A DNA stretch of 40,613 nt from the NCBI GenBank assembly GCA_009694025.1, contig SHVZ01000022.1:1-40613 (forward strand), in the 5' to 3' direction. Both the position numbers and the translations under genes were made by a program. The DNA comes from Alphaproteobacteria bacterium. Its GTDB lineage: Bacteria; Pseudomonadota; Alphaproteobacteria; SHVZ01. Within the stretch, counting starts at the first letter, position 1, and each line of letters opens with the position of its first letter. Under the pieces are notes generated by a model, which was not told where the DNA came from, did no database searches, and saw nothing but the letters and a program-made list of their open reading frames with translations. Below, piece by piece: positions 29,834-39,233 of the stretch.

Positions 29834-31227
29834 CAGGCGCGACCTCCGGGGATCGCCTGGACCAGGGCGCGGAAGGCATCTCCCCGGCCTTCGAAGTCGA
29901 CGAACTGATCGAAGGAGGCGCAGGCCGGAGATAGCAGCACGATGGCGTTGCGGAGCCCGTCCGCCCTCGCCCTGGCCGTTGCCGAGGCGACCGCCGACGC
30001 AAGATCGCCCGAGCGCGTATGGGAAACCCGGCCTCCGAGCGTGCGGGCAAACTCGTCGGCGGCCTCGCCGATCAGGAAGGCATGGCGGATGTCGTGGAAG
30101 TGGGGGGCCAGGGACTCGATGCCGCCTTCCTTGGCCTTGCCGCCGGCGATCCAGTAGATCGACTCGTAGCAGGCGAGCGCATTGCCCGTGGCGGCCGCAT
30201 TGGTCGCCTTGGAATCGTTGATGTAGGTGATGCCGTCGATCACCGCGATCCGTTCCTGTCGGTGGGCGAGCCCGGGATAAGAGAGCAGCGACCGGGCAAC
30301 GGCGCGGTCGCCGATCTCGAAGACGCGGCCGACGGCGTAGGCGGCAGCCGCGTTCTGCCAGTTGTGGCGACCGGGCAGCGTCGGCGCGAGGCGGAGATCG
30401 AGAACCGGGCTTCCCCAACCACCGCTGTCGTCGGTAAGGAGGCCGTCTTCGACGAAAATGCCGCCCATGACCATGCGGGTGGCGGAGATCGGCACTACTT
30501 GCTGGCGGCCAGAGGCGACGAGATCGTCGTAGACGGCCTCGCTGTCGGGATCGTCGAGGGCGACGATCGCCGTATCCTCGCTGTCCTGGCGCTCGAAGAT
30601 CCGGCGCTTGGCGGCAATGTAGCCGTCCATGCCGCCATGGCGCTCGAGGTGGTCGGGCGTGATGTTCAGCAGGACGGCGACGTCGAAGACCAGCCGAGGA
30701 ATCAGTTCGAGCTGGTAGGAGGACATCTCCAGCACATAGATCCCGCCCTTGCCGAGCGGCACCAGCGACAGCGCCGGAACGCCGAGATTGCCGCCGACCC
30801 GGACCTTGCGGCCGGAGGCCTGCAGCAGGTGGCCGACCAGCGTCGTCGTCGTCGACTTTCCGTTGGTGCCGGTTATTCCAATGTAGCGCGCCTGCGGGCA
30901 GGCACGCCCGAGGAGCTCGATATCGGAGAGGAGCGGCACGCCGGCCGCCTTGGCGCGGGCGGCGGCCGGATGCGGCTTCGGAAAGGTGTGGGGAATTCCC
31001 GGGCTCATCACCATCCCGAGGAACCCCGCGAGATCGGTCCGGGCCGGATCGCGACAGACGAGTCCCTTGGACTCGGCACGTGCCCGCTTCACCGGGTCGT
31101 CGTCCCAGGCCCAGACATCGGCGCCGGACGCCTTCAGCGTCTCTGCCGCGGCCAGCCCGGAGCGCGCGAGGCCGAGTACGGCCAGACGCTCCTTGTCGAC
31201 GCTGGGGATGCGGATCGCTTCGGCCAT
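29833..31227 (-). CDS. murD: UDP-N-acetylmuramoyl-L-alanine--D-glutamate ligase MurD
   Basis: The 464-residue ligase adds D-glutamate to the stem peptide. The UDP-binding N-domain contains [16 protein letters not shown], the ATP P-loop is GITGTNGKSTTTTLVGHLL, and NITPDHLERHGGMDGYIAAK and YINDSKATNAAATGNAL are the central and C-terminal Mur motifs. Length is typical. It starts five bases after the mraY stop. Confidence 0.96.
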   Translation of the reverse strand: MAEAIRIPSVDKERLAVLGLARSGLAAAETLKASGADVWAWDDDPVKRARAESKGLVCRDPARTDLAGFLGMVMSPGIPHTFPKPHPAAARAKAAGVPLLSDIELLGRACPQARYIGITGTNGKSTTTTLVGHLLQASGRKVRVGGNLGVPALSLVPLGKGGIYVLEMSSYQLELIPRLVFDVAVLLNITPDHLERHGGMDGYIAAKRRIFERQDSEDTAIVALDDPDSEAVYDDLVASGRQQVVPISATRMVMGGIFVEDGLLTDDSGGWGSPVLDLRLAPTLPGRHNWQNAAAAYAVGRVFEIGDRAVARSLLSYPGLAHRQERIAVIDGITYINDSKATNAAATGNALACYESIYWIAGGKAKEGGIESLAPHFHDIRHAFLIGEAADEFARTLGGRVSHTRSGDLASAVASATARARADGLRNAIVLLSPACASFDQFVDFEGRGDAFRALVQAIPGGRA

Positions 31228-31231
31228 TCCC

Positions 31232-32323
31232 CTACCGGATCTTCAGTGTGGAGAGGCCGGCGACGGCGAGGATCACCGCGATGATCCAGAAGCGGATGAC
31301 GATGGTCGGCTCGGCCCAGCCCTTCTTCTCGAAGTGGTGGTGGAGCGGCGCCATGCGGAAGACGCGTCTGCCGGTAAGCTTGAAGGAGGCGACCTGGACC
31401 ATCACCGAGACGGCCTCGAGGACGAACAGGCCGCCGATGATGGCGAGCACCAGCTCGTGCTTGGCGACCACGGCGATGGCGCCGAGCGCGCCGCCGAGGG
31501 CGAGCGCGCCGGTGTCGCCCATGAACACCATGGCCGGCGGCGCATTGAACCAAAGAAAGCCAAGGCCGGCCCCCATCAGCGCTCCGCAGATGATCGCGAG
31601 CTCGCCCGAACCCGGCACGTAGTGGATCTGCAGATAGTTGGCGAAGACCGTGTTGCCGGCGAGGTAGGCGATGAGGGCGAAGCAGCCGGCGGCGATGATG
31701 ACCGGGCCGATGGCGAGGCCGTCGAGGCCGTCGGTCAGATTGACCGAATGCGACGCCCCGACCATGACCAGCACGGCGAAGGGGACGAACGCCCAGCCGA
31801 GCGGGATCAGCGCCTGCTTGACGAAGGGAACCGCAAGCGAGGTCGCCAGCGGCTCGCGGGTGTAGACGACGATGATCGCCGAGGCGATCACGGCGAACAA
31901 TACGGTCGCCGCGAGCTTCACGCGGCCGGGAAGTCCGCGCGAGGACCGGCGCACCAGCTTCATGTAGTCGTCAGCAAAGCCGACGAGACCGAAGCCGAGC
32001 GTCACCAGCATCACCGCCCAGACATAGGCGTTGGCGAGGTCGGCCCACAGCAGGGTCGACAAGGTCATGGCGAGGAGGATGAGGAACCCGCCCATGGTGG
32101 GCGTGCCCTTCTTGGTGACGAGGTGACTCTCCGGACCGTCGGCCCGGATCGGCTGTCCGTCCTTGCCTTGCTTCGACTTGAGCCAGCGGATCACCGCCGG
32201 CCCGAACAGGAACGACAGGAACAAAGCCGTCACCAGCGCCGCGCCGGCGCGGAAGGTCAGGTAGCGGATCAGGTTCAGCGGCGTGAACTGATCGACCAGC
32301 GGCAGCAGCAGGAGATAGAGCAT
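31232..32323 (-). CDS. mraY: Phospho-MurNAc-pentapeptide translocase MraY
   Basis: A 363-residue integral membrane enzyme that transfers phospho-MurNAc-pentapeptide to undecaprenyl phosphate, forming lipid I. About ten membrane helices alternate with cytoplasmic loops bearing the catalytic residues: GTPTMGG, the DD pair in [33 protein letters not shown], and the histidine-rich [13 protein letters not shown]. Length is typical. Only six bases separate it from murF. Confidence 0.97.
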   Translation of the reverse strand: MLYLLLLPLVDQFTPLNLIRYLTFRAGAALVTALFLSFLFGPAVIRWLKSKQGKDGQPIRADGPESHLVTKKGTPTMGGFLILLAMTLSTLLWADLANAYVWAVMLVTLGFGLVGFADDYMKLVRRSSRGLPGRVKLAATVLFAVIASAIIVVYTREPLATSLAVPFVKQALIPLGWAFVPFAVLVMVGASHSVNLTDGLDGLAIGPVIIAAGCFALIAYLAGNTVFANYLQIHYVPGSGELAIICGALMGAGLGFLWFNAPPAMVFMGDTGALALGGALGAIAVVAKHELVLAIIGGLFVLEAVSVMVQVASFKLTGRRVFRMAPLHHHFEKKGWAEPTIVIRFWIIAVILAVAGLSTLKIR

Positions 32324-32329
32324 GGTTCG

Positions 32330-33760
32330 TTACCTCCCAGCGTCCGCGCCGCGGGCGGCGAGCGCAGCCACGATCGGAGCCATGTCGGTGCCGAGCGAAC
32401 CCTTGACAGTGACGACATCGCCGGCGCCGAGGGCCGCGCCGGCGACCGGCGCCATCTCGGCACTGGTCTCGGTGTGAGCCGCGACCACACCTTTGGGCAG
32501 GGCTTCGGCAAGGTGGCGCATCAGCGGGCCGACCAGGAACACCTGGTCGACGCGGTTGAAGGTCACCGCCGGGGCGAGCCCGGCATGAAGCTCGGGGCCG
32601 GCCGATCCGAGCTCGCGCATGTCGCCGAGGACGGCGATGCGCCGGCCTCCCGGCCCGGGAGCGATCCGCCCGAGGATGTCGAGCGCGCCGGCGACGGCAA
32701 CCGGGCTCGCGTTGTAGCTGTCGTCGATCAGCTCGAAGCTGCCGCCGCTGGCGAGCCGGACGGTGTGGCGGAGCCCACGACCTTTGGGCACGCTGAGGCG
32801 GGCCAGGGCGGCGAGGGAGGGTTCGAGCGGAAGGCCGAGGGCGGCGACGGTGCTGAGGACGGCGAGCGTGTTCATCGCCCAATGGCGCCCCGGCACCGGC
32901 AGCCGGTAGACCGTCCGGCGGCCGAGGACCTCGGCGACTACCGTCGACTCGGCTTCGCTCAGGCCGATGTCGACAAGGCGTGCCTCGGACTTCGCATGGG
33001 CGCCGAAGCCGATGATGCGCTCGGCGCCGTGGGCACGGGCCTCTGCCGCGAGCCGCTCGAAATGCGCGTTGTCGCGATTGAGGACGGCGAAGGCACCGGG
33101 CGCGAAGCCTTCGAAGACCTCGGCCTTGGCGTCGGCGATCGCCTCGACCGAGGGAAAGAACTGCAGATGGACCGCTTCCACAGTGGTGACGACGGCCCCA
33201 TGGGGCCGGGCCGCGCGCGCGTTCGGCGCGATCTCCCCGGCGCGGTTCATGCCGAGCTCGAGCACGGCGAAGGCCGAGTCGACCGGCAACCGGGCGAGCG
33301 CCAGCGGCGCTCCGGTCGAGCTATTGAGGTTGCCCGCGCTGGCATAGGTGCCGCCATGCGCGGCGAGCGCCAGCTTGAGCGCCTCCTTGGTGCCGGTCTT
33401 GCCGACCGAGCCGGTGACGGCGACGACCTGGGCGCGGGCACGGTCGCGGGCACGCGATGCCAGCGCCATCAGGCCCGCCATCGTGTCCGGCACGACCAGG
33501 AGCGGCGAGCTCCTCCGGATCGTCGGGGCCGCATGCACCATGGCGGCGACGGCGCCGCGTTTGAAGGCGTCGGCAACGTAGCCATGGCCGTCGGTCTGCT
33601 CGCCCTTGAGCGCGACGAAGAGATCGCCGGGGACGACCTGGCGGCTGTCGAGGGCGATGCCGGTGGCGACCCATGGCGCACCCTCGGCGCGACCGTTGGT
33701 CGCCGCCGCGGCCTCGACCGAGGCCCAGAGAGCCGGCATTTCGACCAGGGCGGCGCTCAT
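32330..33760 (-). CDS. murF: UDP-MurNAc-tripeptide--D-alanyl-D-alanine ligase MurF
   Basis: The 476-residue ligase adds the D-Ala-D-Ala dipeptide made by Ddl. The N-domain contains VATGIALDSRQVVPGDLFVAL, the P-loop is VTGSVGKTGTKEAL, and the central Mur motifs are LGMNRAGEIA and DDSYNASPVAVAGAL. The stop of murE overlaps its ATG by four bases. The C-terminal domain is complete and ends in low-complexity AALAARGADAGR. Confidence 0.95.
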   Translation of the reverse strand: MSAALVEMPALWASVEAAAATNGRAEGAPWVATGIALDSRQVVPGDLFVALKGEQTDGHGYVADAFKRGAVAAMVHAAPTIRRSSPLLVVPDTMAGLMALASRARDRARAQVVAVTGSVGKTGTKEALKLALAAHGGTYASAGNLNSSTGAPLALARLPVDSAFAVLELGMNRAGEIAPNARAARPHGAVVTTVEAVHLQFFPSVEAIADAKAEVFEGFAPGAFAVLNRDNAHFERLAAEARAHGAERIIGFGAHAKSEARLVDIGLSEAESTVVAEVLGRRTVYRLPVPGRHWAMNTLAVLSTVAALGLPLEPSLAALARLSVPKGRGLRHTVRLASGGSFELIDDSYNASPVAVAGALDILGRIAPGPGGRRIAVLGDMRELGSAGPELHAGLAPAVTFNRVDQVFLVGPLMRHLAEALPKGVVAAHTETSAEMAPVAGAALGAGDVVTVKGSLGTDMAPIVAALAARGADAGR

Positions 33761-35235
33761 GCCAGCGCTCCTGCGGTCCGTTCGATCTCGGCGACGGCCT
33801 CGCGGCTGACGGTCGCGTCATCGAAGGGAATCGTCCGGGTGCCGACGATCTGACCCTGCTCGTGGCCCTTGCCGGCGACGACCAAGATGTCGTCGGGCTC
33901 GAGCCTGAGGATCGCCTCACGGATGGCGGTGGCGCGGTCGCCGATCTCGCGCGCGGCCGGGCAACCGGCCAGGACCTGGCGGCGGATCTTGGCCGGATCT
34001 TCGCTACGGGGGTTGTCGTCGGTGACGATGACGATGTCGGCATGGCGTTGGGCGGCCTCGCCCATCAGCGGACGCTTGCCGGCGTCGCGGTCGCCGCCGG
34101 CGCCGAAGACCACCGCGAGCCGGCCGGGCACATGCGGGCGAAGCGCCGCCAGCACGGTGTCAAGGCCGTCCGGCGCGTGGGCGTAGTCGACGAAAATCTT
34201 GGCGCCGTTCCGGCGTCGGGCGACGAGCTGGAGCCGGCCCGGGACACCTTCGACATGGGCGAGCGCCTCGGCGGCCTTGGCGAAGGGCGCTCCACAGGCG
34301 ACGACGAGGCCGAGGGCGACAAGCGCGTTGCTCGCCTGGAAAGCCCCCAGCAGGGGCAGACGCAGCTCGACGGTTGTGCCGTCGGAGACGAGGCGAAGCT
34401 TCTGGCCGGAGGCGTCGGGAAGGCGAAGCAGGAGCCGGATGTCGGCGCAGGCGGCAGCGCCGACCTTGAGGGTCCGGAGGCCGCGCTTCTTGGCGACCAC
34501 CTCGAACTCAGCCGCTTCCGCCGCATCCGCGTTGAGCACGGCGGTGCCGCCGTCGACCAGCACGCGCTCGAACAGGATGCGCTTGGAGGCGAGGTAGGCC
34601 TCCATCGAGCCGTGATAGTCGAGGTGGTCGCGGGTCAGGTTGGTGAAGGCTCCCGCCTTGACCTTGAGCCCGTCGAGCCGCCCTTGGTCGAGGCCGTGGC
34701 TCGAGGCCTCGACCGCGAGGTGGGTCACGCCGACGCCGACCAGCTCGGACAGGATCTCGTGCAGCTCGATCGGGTCGGGCGTGGTGAGCGAGGGCCGCGT
34801 CGGCCGGCCGGGGACGATGACGCCGAGCGTGCCGATCGAGGCCGCCTTGGCGCCGAGCCGCGTCCAGAGCTGGCGGGTGAAATCGGCGACCGAGGACTTG
34901 CCGTTGGTGCCGGTGACGGCAGCGACGGTCCCGGGCTGCTGGCCGTAGAAGCGCGCGGCGATGCGGGCGAGCCGGCGACGGGGCGCCGGGTCGGTGATGA
35001 GGGCGATGCGTTCGGCGCCCTCTGGAAGCCGGGTCCCCTCCGGTGCCAGCACGGCGACGGCGCCGGCCGCGAGCGCCTGGCCGACGAAGGTGCGGCCGTC
35101 CAGCTTGGTGCCGGGAAGGGCGGCGAACAAAAAGCCGGGGCCGACCCGGCGCGAGTCGGCGGCAAGGCCGATCACCGGCATCTCGGCAAAGCGGGCAAGG
35201 GCCGGATCCGGCCCGATGAGGTCAACGAGCCGCAA
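33757..35235 (-). CDS. murE: UDP-MurNAc-L-Ala-D-Glu--2,6-diaminopimelate ligase MurE
   Basis: The 492-residue ligase adds the third stem residue. The P-loop is VTGTNGKSSVADFTRQLW and the Mur motif NLTRDHLDYHGSMEAYLASK holds the carbamylated-lysine region. The DNPR motif in VTDDNPRSEDP is the known marker for meso-diaminopimelate rather than lysine. The start lies 14 bases inside ftsI, so the two are coupled. Confidence 0.96.
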   Translation of the reverse strand: MRLVDLIGPDPALARFAEMPVIGLAADSRRVGPGFLFAALPGTKLDGRTFVGQALAAGAVAVLAPEGTRLPEGAERIALITDPAPRRRLARIAARFYGQQPGTVAAVTGTNGKSSVADFTRQLWTRLGAKAASIGTLGVIVPGRPTRPSLTTPDPIELHEILSELVGVGVTHLAVEASSHGLDQGRLDGLKVKAGAFTNLTRDHLDYHGSMEAYLASKRILFERVLVDGGTAVLNADAAEAAEFEVVAKKRGLRTLKVGAAACADIRLLLRLPDASGQKLRLVSDGTTVELRLPLLGAFQASNALVALGLVVACGAPFAKAAEALAHVEGVPGRLQLVARRRNGAKIFVDYAHAPDGLDTVLAALRPHVPGRLAVVFGAGGDRDAGKRPLMGEAAQRHADIVIVTDDNPRSEDPAKIRRQVLAGCPAAREIGDRATAIREAILRLEPDDILVVAGKGHEQGQIVGTRTIPFDDATVSREAVAEIERTAGALA

Positions 35236-36982
35236 CGCGCTTCTCCTCTTTCGTCTGCGGCTGGGAGTCGACCATGAGAAGGCGGCGGATTTCGGGCGTC
35301 TCTTCGGTCGGCGGCAGGCCGACCAGGGGGCCCATGCGCTGGACGATACGCCGCACGACGGGGGCGGCGACCCATCCCCCGGTGGCGAAGCCGAAACTCT
35401 TCTTCGTGCCCTTCGGCTCGTCGACCATGACGATGACGACGTAGCGCGGATCGTAGATCGGAAACGCCGCGATGAACGACGAGAGGCGGGCGCTCTTCTT
35501 GTAGCCGCCGCGGCTCACCTTCTCTGCCGTGCCGGTCTTGCCGCCGATCCAGTAGCCGGCGGCATCCGCCTTCTTGCCGGTGCCTTCCTCGACCACGAGG
35601 CGCATGAGGCGGCGCATACCGTCGGAGGTCGAGGCTTTGAGCACCTGGCGGCCGGGGGCCGGCTCGCCCTCTTTGCGCTTGAGCAGGGTCGGCGGATGCA
35701 GCACGCCGCCGTTGACCACCGTGGCGACGCCGGAGGCGAGGTGAATCGGCGTCACCGAGAGTCCGTGACCGAAGGCGATGGTAATGACGTTGATCGGCCG
35801 CCAGTCGCGGGGGTATCTGGGTTTGCCCAGCTCCGGCAGCTCGAGCTGCACCGGATCGAGCATGCCCATCTTCCGCATGAAGGACTTCTGGCCCTCGGCG
35901 CCCACTTCGAGGGCGATCTTCGCCGCGCCGATGTTGGAGGAATGCTTGTAGACCTCCGGCACGGTGAGCCAGCGCTTCTGTGCGTGGTCATCGTTGATGG
36001 CGAAGCGCGAGATGCGGATCGGCTCGCGCGCATCGAAGGAGGACCGCATGGTTGCGGTCCCGGCGTCCAGCGCCATGGCGATCGTGAAGGTCTTGAAGGT
36101 CGACCCCATCTCGTAGACGCCGAGCGTGTTGCGGTTGAAGCGGTTGTCGGCGGGCGCGGCGCCGGGGGCGTTGGGGTCGAAGTCCGGCAGCGACACCATC
36201 GACAGGATCTCGCCGGTACGCGCGTCCATGATCAGGCTGCTGCCGCCGATGGCGTTGAACTCGCCGATCGCCGTCTGCAGCTCCTGGCGGACGATGTGCT
36301 GCAGGCGGATGTCGATCGAAAGCTGGATCGGCTCGCGGCCGCCCTTGATCTTGGACTCGACCGCCTGTTCGACGCCGCCGAGGCCCTTGCCGTCGACGTC
36401 GGCAAATCCCACGGCATGCGCCATCAGGGAGCCATGCGGGTAGATCCGCTTGTCTTCGCGCTGGAAGTAGAATCCGGGAATGCCGAGGCGGTTGATCTCG
36501 TACTGCTGGCGCGGCGTCAGGTTGCGTCTGATCCAGACGAAGCTCCGACCCTCTACCGACAGCCTTGCTGCCAGGTCCGCAGATTTGATTTCCGGCAGGA
36601 TGGTGGCGAGCTTGGTCGCCGCTTCGTGCGGATCGAGAATGTCGCGCGGGTCGGCGTAGAGCGACGCTGTCGGGACGCTGGTCGCGACCAGCGCGCCCGA
36701 GCGGTCGACGATGTCGGCGCGGTCGGCGGCGTAGCCGGCGGAGTCGTTGGCCCTCGGTAGCTCGAACTCGCGTGCTTCCATGGCCGGCTTCGAGGTGGCG
36801 AGATCGACCAGCCGCATGCCGACCACGGCGAAGGCGATGGCGAAAACGCCGGCGGTCAGCGTCAGGCGGCCGCGGCTCGACTCCAGAACCTGTTTCGCCG
36901 CCCCTTCCAGGCGCACGGCCCGGCTCGGCGGCGGCGCCACCGGCTGGGGTGCGCGGGGTCTGAAGGCGGCGAGGGTGGTCAT
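35222..36982 (-). CDS. ftsI: Septal transpeptidase FtsI (penicillin-binding protein 3)
   Basis: The 586-residue class B PBP crosslinks septal peptidoglycan. One membrane anchor lies at about residues 40-58 (LTLTAGVFAIAFAVVGMRL), the pedestal domain follows, and the transpeptidase motifs are STFK with the active Ser294, the SSN motif in KHSSNIGAAK, and KTGT in WIGGKTGTAEK. ATG 36982 (MTTLAAF) is chosen over the in-frame ATG at 37024, which would lie within ftsL; the stop of ftsL is ten bases before it. The last 14 bases overlap murE. Confidence 0.96.
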   Translation of the reverse strand: MTTLAAFRPRAPQPVAPPPSRAVRLEGAAKQVLESSRGRLTLTAGVFAIAFAVVGMRLVDLATSKPAMEAREFELPRANDSAGYAADRADIVDRSGALVATSVPTASLYADPRDILDPHEAATKLATILPEIKSADLAARLSVEGRSFVWIRRNLTPRQQYEINRLGIPGFYFQREDKRIYPHGSLMAHAVGFADVDGKGLGGVEQAVESKIKGGREPIQLSIDIRLQHIVRQELQTAIGEFNAIGGSSLIMDARTGEILSMVSLPDFDPNAPGAAPADNRFNRNTLGVYEMGSTFKTFTIAMALDAGTATMRSSFDAREPIRISRFAINDDHAQKRWLTVPEVYKHSSNIGAAKIALEVGAEGQKSFMRKMGMLDPVQLELPELGKPRYPRDWRPINVITIAFGHGLSVTPIHLASGVATVVNGGVLHPPTLLKRKEGEPAPGRQVLKASTSDGMRRLMRLVVEEGTGKKADAAGYWIGGKTGTAEKVSRGGYKKSARLSSFIAAFPIYDPRYVVIVMVDEPKGTKKSFGFATGGWVAAPVVRRIVQRMGPLVGLPPTEETPEIRRLLMVDSQPQTKEEKRVAAR

Positions 36983-36992
36983 GGCCCTCCGC

Positions 36993-37523
36993 TCAGCGCT
37001 GGGCGTGCGCGAGAAGTGTCCCATCGACGATCACGACGACGTCGCGCCCGGCCGGCTTCGCCGGGGCCGAGGCGCGGAGCTGGGCGAGGTCAATGGTGCC
37101 GAGCGAATGCTTGGCCTCGGCGACCTGCAGCTTGGTCGCGGGCTGGACCTTGACCGCGGGCTTGACCGGGGCGCTCGTGGCCTTGACCGGCGGCGCTGCC
37201 GGCGTCGCCACCTCGGCCTCGGCGACGACCGCGTGCAGGGGCCGCTCGGGGATTCCGGCGACCTTGCCGAACTGGGCTGGCGCGACCGGCGCCAGCTCCA
37301 GATGCCGGTTGGCGAGATCGGCGAGCCGGTCGGGGCGGTTGAGGAAGGCCCATTCGGCGTGGAGGACGTGGATCGCCTCCTGCTCAAGCTGGATCTGGCG
37401 GTTGAGGCGGGCGAGCCGCTCCTCCTTGGCCTGGACTTCGTATTTGAGCTGGTAGAGGCCGCAGCTGATCAGGATGGCGGCAATCAGCCAGAACAGGGTC
37501 GAGCGACGGATCATCGGCGTCAC
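36993..37523 (-). CDS. ftsL: Cell division protein FtsL
   Basis: A 176-residue bitopic membrane protein that, with FtsB and FtsQ, activates FtsWI. The membrane span (about residues 8-24, [19 protein letters not shown]) is followed by a leucine-zipper coiled coil ([35 protein letters not shown]) and the conserved [13 protein letters not shown] motif. From about residue 80 on it has an Ala/Pro/Val-rich extension ending [17 protein letters not shown], so it is longer than the roughly 120 residues of E. coli FtsL. Start 37523 overlaps the rsmH stop (ATGA); an internal ATG three codons on is possible. Position between rsmH and ftsI supports the name. Confidence 0.9.
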   Translation of the reverse strand: MTPMIRRSTLFWLIAAILISCGLYQLKYEVQAKEERLARLNRQIQLEQEAIHVLHAEWAFLNRPDRLADLANRHLELAPVAPAQFGKVAGIPERPLHAVVAEAEVATPAAPPVKATSAPVKPAVKVQPATKLQVAEAKHSLGTIDLAQLRASAPAKPAGRDVVVIVDGTLLAHAQR

Positions 37524-38476
37524 CTCGGTTGTTGCGCCGGCGCGGACGTGCGCTCGGCGGCACGCAGCCGGGCCGAACGGGCCCGGGAATTGCGGTCGAT
37601 CTCGGCCGGCTGGGCGCGCACCGGCTTGCGCGAGAGAAGGCGGAAGGTCGGCTCGTGGCTACCATCGGTCTCCGGCAGGTGGCGCGAGGGGCGAGAGCCG
37701 GTCCCGGAGCGGGCGGCGAGGAAGGACTTCACCCGCCGGTCTTCGAGCGAATGGAAGGAGACGGCGGCGAGCCGCCCGCCCGGCGTCAGCAGCGTTTCGG
37801 CGGCGGCAAGCCCCCGATCGAGCTCGCCCAGTTCGTCATTGACCGCAAGTCGCAGCGCCTGGAACGTCCGGGTCGCCGGATCGATACCGTCGCCTGAGCG
37901 CGGGACGGCGCGGCGAACGACCGCGGCGAGTTCGCCCGTGGTGGCGAGCGGCCGGGCGGCGACGATGGCGCGGGCGACCCGCCGGGCGTGGCGTTCTTCT
38001 CCGAGATCGGAGATGAGGTCGGCGAGCTCGCCCTCGGGCAGGGTGTTGGCGAGGTCGGCGGCCGACGGGCCGGCCTTCTCCATCCGCATGTCGAGAGGGC
38101 CGTCGAAGCGGAAGGAGAAGCCACGCCCGGCCTCGTCGAGCTGGGGCGAGGAGACGCCGAGGTCGAGGGCGACGCCGTCGACCCGGGCGATGCCGTCGGC
38201 GCGTGCGACCTCGGCCATGTCGCCGAAGCGGGCTTGGCGAAGGGTGAGCCGACCGGGAAAGCGGGCGGCGAGATCGGCGCCGCGTGCGACCGCGTCGGGG
38301 TCACGGTCGATGCCGAGGACCCGGCAATCCGCCGATTCCAGCAGCGCCCGGGTATAGCCGCCGAGCCCGAAGGTGCCGTCGACGTAGATGCCGCCGTCCT
38401 TGGGCGCGAGTGCGGCCAGCACCTCGTCGAGTAGAACCGGGAGGTGGGCCGCGGCAGGGTTCGGCGTGCCGGTCAT
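37520..38476 (-). CDS. rsmH: 16S rRNA (cytosine-1402-N4)-methyltransferase RsmH (MraW)
   Basis: The 318-residue SAM-dependent enzyme methylates N4 of C1402 in the decoding centre of 16S rRNA. The SAM-binding motif is [18 protein letters not shown], and [30 protein letters not shown] and [15 protein letters not shown] are the conserved substrate regions. Four-base overlaps join it to mraZ and ftsL. Confidence 0.97.
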   Translation of the reverse strand: MTGTPNPAAAHLPVLLDEVLAALAPKDGGIYVDGTFGLGGYTRALLESADCRVLGIDRDPDAVARGADLAARFPGRLTLRQARFGDMAEVARADGIARVDGVALDLGVSSPQLDEAGRGFSFRFDGPLDMRMEKAGPSAADLANTLPEGELADLISDLGEERHARRVARAIVAARPLATTGELAAVVRRAVPRSGDGIDPATRTFQALRLAVNDELGELDRGLAAAETLLTPGGRLAAVSFHSLEDRRVKSFLAARSGTGSRPSRHLPETDGSHEPTFRLLSRKPVRAQPAEIDRNSRARSARLRAAERTSAPAQQPR

Positions 38477-38940
38477 TTGCCGCCTCCCTCGCCCGGCCGC
38501 GACGTCGGCAGCGTCGTCTTCTGAATGCGGATGCGGTCGCGAGCCTCCGCCAAATGTCGGTCGAGCGCCCGTGGTTCCCAGATCTGAAAGGTGCTGCCGA
38601 AGCCGGCGAAGACCGCCTGTTCGGCGATGCCGGCATGGCCGAGCAGATCCTCGGGCAGCATCACCCGACCCTCGGGGTCGAAGGCGAGCTGATGGGAAAC
38701 GGCGAAGATGCTGCCGAGGTCGTCGCGCCGGTCGGAGAACTGATCCAGCCGGTCATGGCCGTCGACCATCTTCGCCATGCGGTCGAAGCCGCAGCCCTCA
38801 AGCGCGGGGAGCTTGGGGTGCGGATAGACGACGATGCCGGCAAAGGATTGATCGGAAAGGGCGGCGCGGAACGGAGCGGGGACCGACACGCGGCCCTTCC
38901 TGTCGATTTTGTTCACGAACCGGGACAGGAATAGTCCCAT
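38473..38940 (-). CDS. mraZ: Transcriptional regulator MraZ
   Basis: This 155-residue DNA-binding protein, with two SpoVT/AbrB-like half-domains, forms rings that bind repeated TGGG sequences; in E. coli it represses the dcw operon including its own gene. The first half is [25 protein letters not shown] and the second is near [19 protein letters not shown], where the DxxGR motifs are. ATG 38940 is chosen because the family starts at this residue; the in-frame ATG at 39036 would lie within the operator repeats. Five such repeats lie 76-120 bases upstream. Confidence 0.95.
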   Translation of the reverse strand: MGLFLSRFVNKIDRKGRVSVPAPFRAALSDQSFAGIVVYPHPKLPALEGCGFDRMAKMVDGHDRLDQFSDRRDDLGSIFAVSHQLAFDPEGRVMLPEDLLGHAGIAEQAVFAGFGSTFQIWEPRALDRHLAEARDRIRIQKTTLPTSRPGEGGGK

Positions 38941-39015
38941 GGACACCCCCGCCGGACCGACCGGACCGGCTTTTCGTCCCTGAACAGGCCGACCGGCACC
39001 GCGCCGGGGCGTGTT

Positions 39016-39060
39016 TGGGATGGTTTGGGATATCATGGGAATATATGGGCGTCAATGGGA
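39016..39060. promoter_or_regulatory. MraZ operator: five TGGG repeats in 10-base phase
   Basis: On the plus strand TGGG begins at 39016, 39026, 39036, 39046 and 39056, exactly ten bases apart; four units read TGGGA and one TGGGC. This matches the described MraZ box (TGGGN repeated with five-base spacers), of which E. coli has three. The motif lies on the strand opposite to mraZ. An isolated TGGGA at 39078 is out of phase and not counted. Confidence 0.8.
39027..39055 (-). promoter_or_regulatory. Candidate mraZ/dcw promoter inside the MraZ repeats
   Basis: On the minus strand TTGACG (39055-39050) and TATCCC (39032-39027) are 17 bases apart. The TGGG repeats lie in and around both hexamers, so bound MraZ should block RNA polymerase. 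The mRNA would start near 39020 and have a leader of about 80 bases. Confidence 0.45.
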
Positions 39061-39145
39061 GGCGCCTAGTAACATCATGGGAGAAGTCAATAATTTCAGG
39101 CTCATCCCAGGGATTGTGGGGGCTTGATGAGAGGAAACAAGCCCT

Positions 39146-39174
39146 TTGAATTTGTTGCTGGTATTCTTTACTTT
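39146..39174 (+). promoter_or_regulatory. Candidate plus-strand promoter overlapping the LexA-type site
   Basis: TTGAAT (39146-39151) and TACTTT (39169-39174) are 17 bases apart. The predicted start at about 39181 falls inside the GTTC-N7-GTTC element, the usual position for repression. The transcript would run antisense into the 3' part of the RNase P RNA gene. Confidence 0.3.
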
Positions 39175-39175
39175 T

Positions 39176-39190
39176 GTTCCTGTTATGTTC
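39176..39190 (+). promoter_or_regulatory. LexA-type SOS box (GTTC-N7-GTTC)
   Basis: GTTCCTGTTATGTTC matches the direct-repeat SOS operator described for alphaproteobacterial LexA exactly, including an A/T-leaning centre. It lies in the AT-rich gap between mraZ and rnpB, about 120 bases upstream of the MraZ repeats. With both strands counted, a specific eight-base pattern is expected about once per window of this size by chance, so location rather than sequence alone supports it. Confidence 0.45.
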
Positions 39191-39233
39191 TTGTACGAAG
39201 AACTGGCGAGGAATGCCGCGCGGACAGATGAAA

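Noticed and set aside
30950..33853. A 967-codon plus-strand open frame
   Set aside because: It lies antisense to murD, mraY and murF, which have every expected motif. High GC makes long antisense frames common here; the composition (Arg/Asp/His/Gly-rich) has no domain.
38941..39036. Longer mraZ start at 39036
   Set aside because: It would place coding sequence over the operator repeats and add 32 residues not found in the MraZ family.
39187..39203. Hairpin GTTCTT/AAGAAC as an rnpB terminator
   Set aside because: No T-tract follows on either strand, and part of it coincides with the GTTC element, which explains the sequence better.
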